DNA of 5,967 bases, taken from positions 1 to 5,967 of the forward strand of contig CATPAM010000325.1 of assembly GCA_955651735.1 (NCBI GenBank), in the 5' to 3' direction. Position 1 is the first letter of the stretch. The number at the start of each line of letters is the position of its first letter. Made by a program: the position numbers and the translations under genes. The stretch is from Candidatus Acidiferrales bacterium (GTDB lineage Bacteria > Acidobacteriota > Terriglobia > Acidiferrales > UBA7541). Positions 5,684-5,967 of the stretch are shown one piece after another. The notes beneath the pieces were generated by a model. It was not told the DNA's origin. It was given only the letters and a program-made list of their open reading frames with translations, and ran no database searches.

Positions 5684-5967
5684 CTATGGCCGGCGCCCAG
5701 ACCGTTTCTGCGCTGCAGCCACCGGCGTGCCATCCTCCGGATCCTCCGCGGACACCCTGCTGCTGGCGCTCGAAAACGCCGACCGCAGCACGTCATTTGC
5801 AAAGAAATTCTTCCCGTCGATCGGCACCATCATGATCTGCAACTTGTCGGACAGCCGCTCGGCGATAATTTTCTGGATCAGCATGGGGTTCGACTTCAGC
5901 ACCGCCGCCTCAAATTTCATGCGCTCCGCATCCGCCGCGGCCGTCACGCGAATGCGATTCGCCTCTG
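5684..5967 (-). CDS. SPFH/prohibitin-family (band 7) membrane protein, C-terminal end only
   Basis: The last 93 residues of a minus-strand gene are visible; the 5' part is beyond the window and the frame is open to the edge. The sequence begins EANRIRVTAAADAERMKFEA, the alanine- and charge-rich coiled-coil typical of the region after the SPFH domain. It continues with LKSNPMLIQKIIAERLSDKL and IMMVPIDGKNFFANDVL, the conserved end of bacterial prohibitin-like proteins ('npaliq...ierwdgklP.vmvp.g' type). A polar tail of about 35 residues rich in S, A, E and R closes the protein. Members form large membrane-attached ring or cage assemblies and are tied to membrane microdomains and protease control. 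Here only the family can be stated. The first 'methionine' of the open frame at 5947 is an internal GTG (V), not a start. The gene shares the protease's strand, but the 790-bp gap argues against an operon. Confidence 0.8.
   Translation of the reverse strand, partial: EANRIRVTAAADAERMKFEAAVLKSNPMLIQKIIAERLSDKLQIMMVPIDGKNFFANDVLRSAFSSASSRVSAEDPEDGTPVAAAQKRSGRRP

Noticed and set aside
1..5967. CRISPR array, transposase, integrase or phage genes
   Set aside because: No regularly spaced direct repeats and no recognisable mobile-element protein were found on either strand.

Overview
The window looks like a stretch of an Acidobacteriota (Terriglobia-like) chromosome. The grounds are the strongly C-ending codon use of the left-hand genes, several degenerate intergenic elements of types I associate with that phylum (a 'ctttgcg...ctctgcg' element, a 'ggggcgcagcattgctgcgccc' hairpin, a 'tgtcatcctgag...cgaaggacct' element and a 'gggtgccgcatccctg...' hairpin), and the types of accessory protein present. 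This placement is inference from memory, not a database result.

Left region (1-2520, plus strand, high GC). The window opens inside a type I-beta DAHP synthase gene, the first step of the shikimate pathway; only its C-terminal 227 residues are present. A 158-bp spacer holding a dispersed repeat follows, then a complete prephenate dehydrogenase gene (tyrA) of the tyrosine branch. Entry to and exit from aromatic biosynthesis are therefore side by side. A repeat-rich spacer of about 200 bp separates tyrA from a small five-helix membrane protein of the ferric reductase/NOX transmembrane type. It has two histidine pairs suited to two b haems but no flavin or NAD(P)H domain.

Middle region (about 2545-5220, lower GC, codon use unlike the left genes). 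It begins with the C-terminal fragment of a HipA-like kinase, which appears at once after the ferric reductase gene with no N-terminal two-thirds, so it looks like a broken gene. A small unrecognised 71-residue ORF with a near-perfect Shine-Dalgarno follows. Facing it on the minus strand is a large exported trypsin-like serine protease with a C-terminal domain of unknown function. Upstream of the protease lies about 330 bp without a convincing gene. It carries a cluster of perfect inverted repeats, two of which could form an H-type pseudoknot.

Right region (5225-5967). A repeat-type hairpin and about 390 bp of apparently non-coding, hairpin-bearing sequence lead to the C-terminal end of an SPFH/prohibitin-family gene on the minus strand, which runs off the window.

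I find no strong case for a wholly new defence or mobile system. The items most worth a second look are the HipA-like remnant at a sharp compositional boundary, the 71-residue ORF beside it, the pseudoknot-like repeats upstream of the protease, and the lone two-haem membrane protein.
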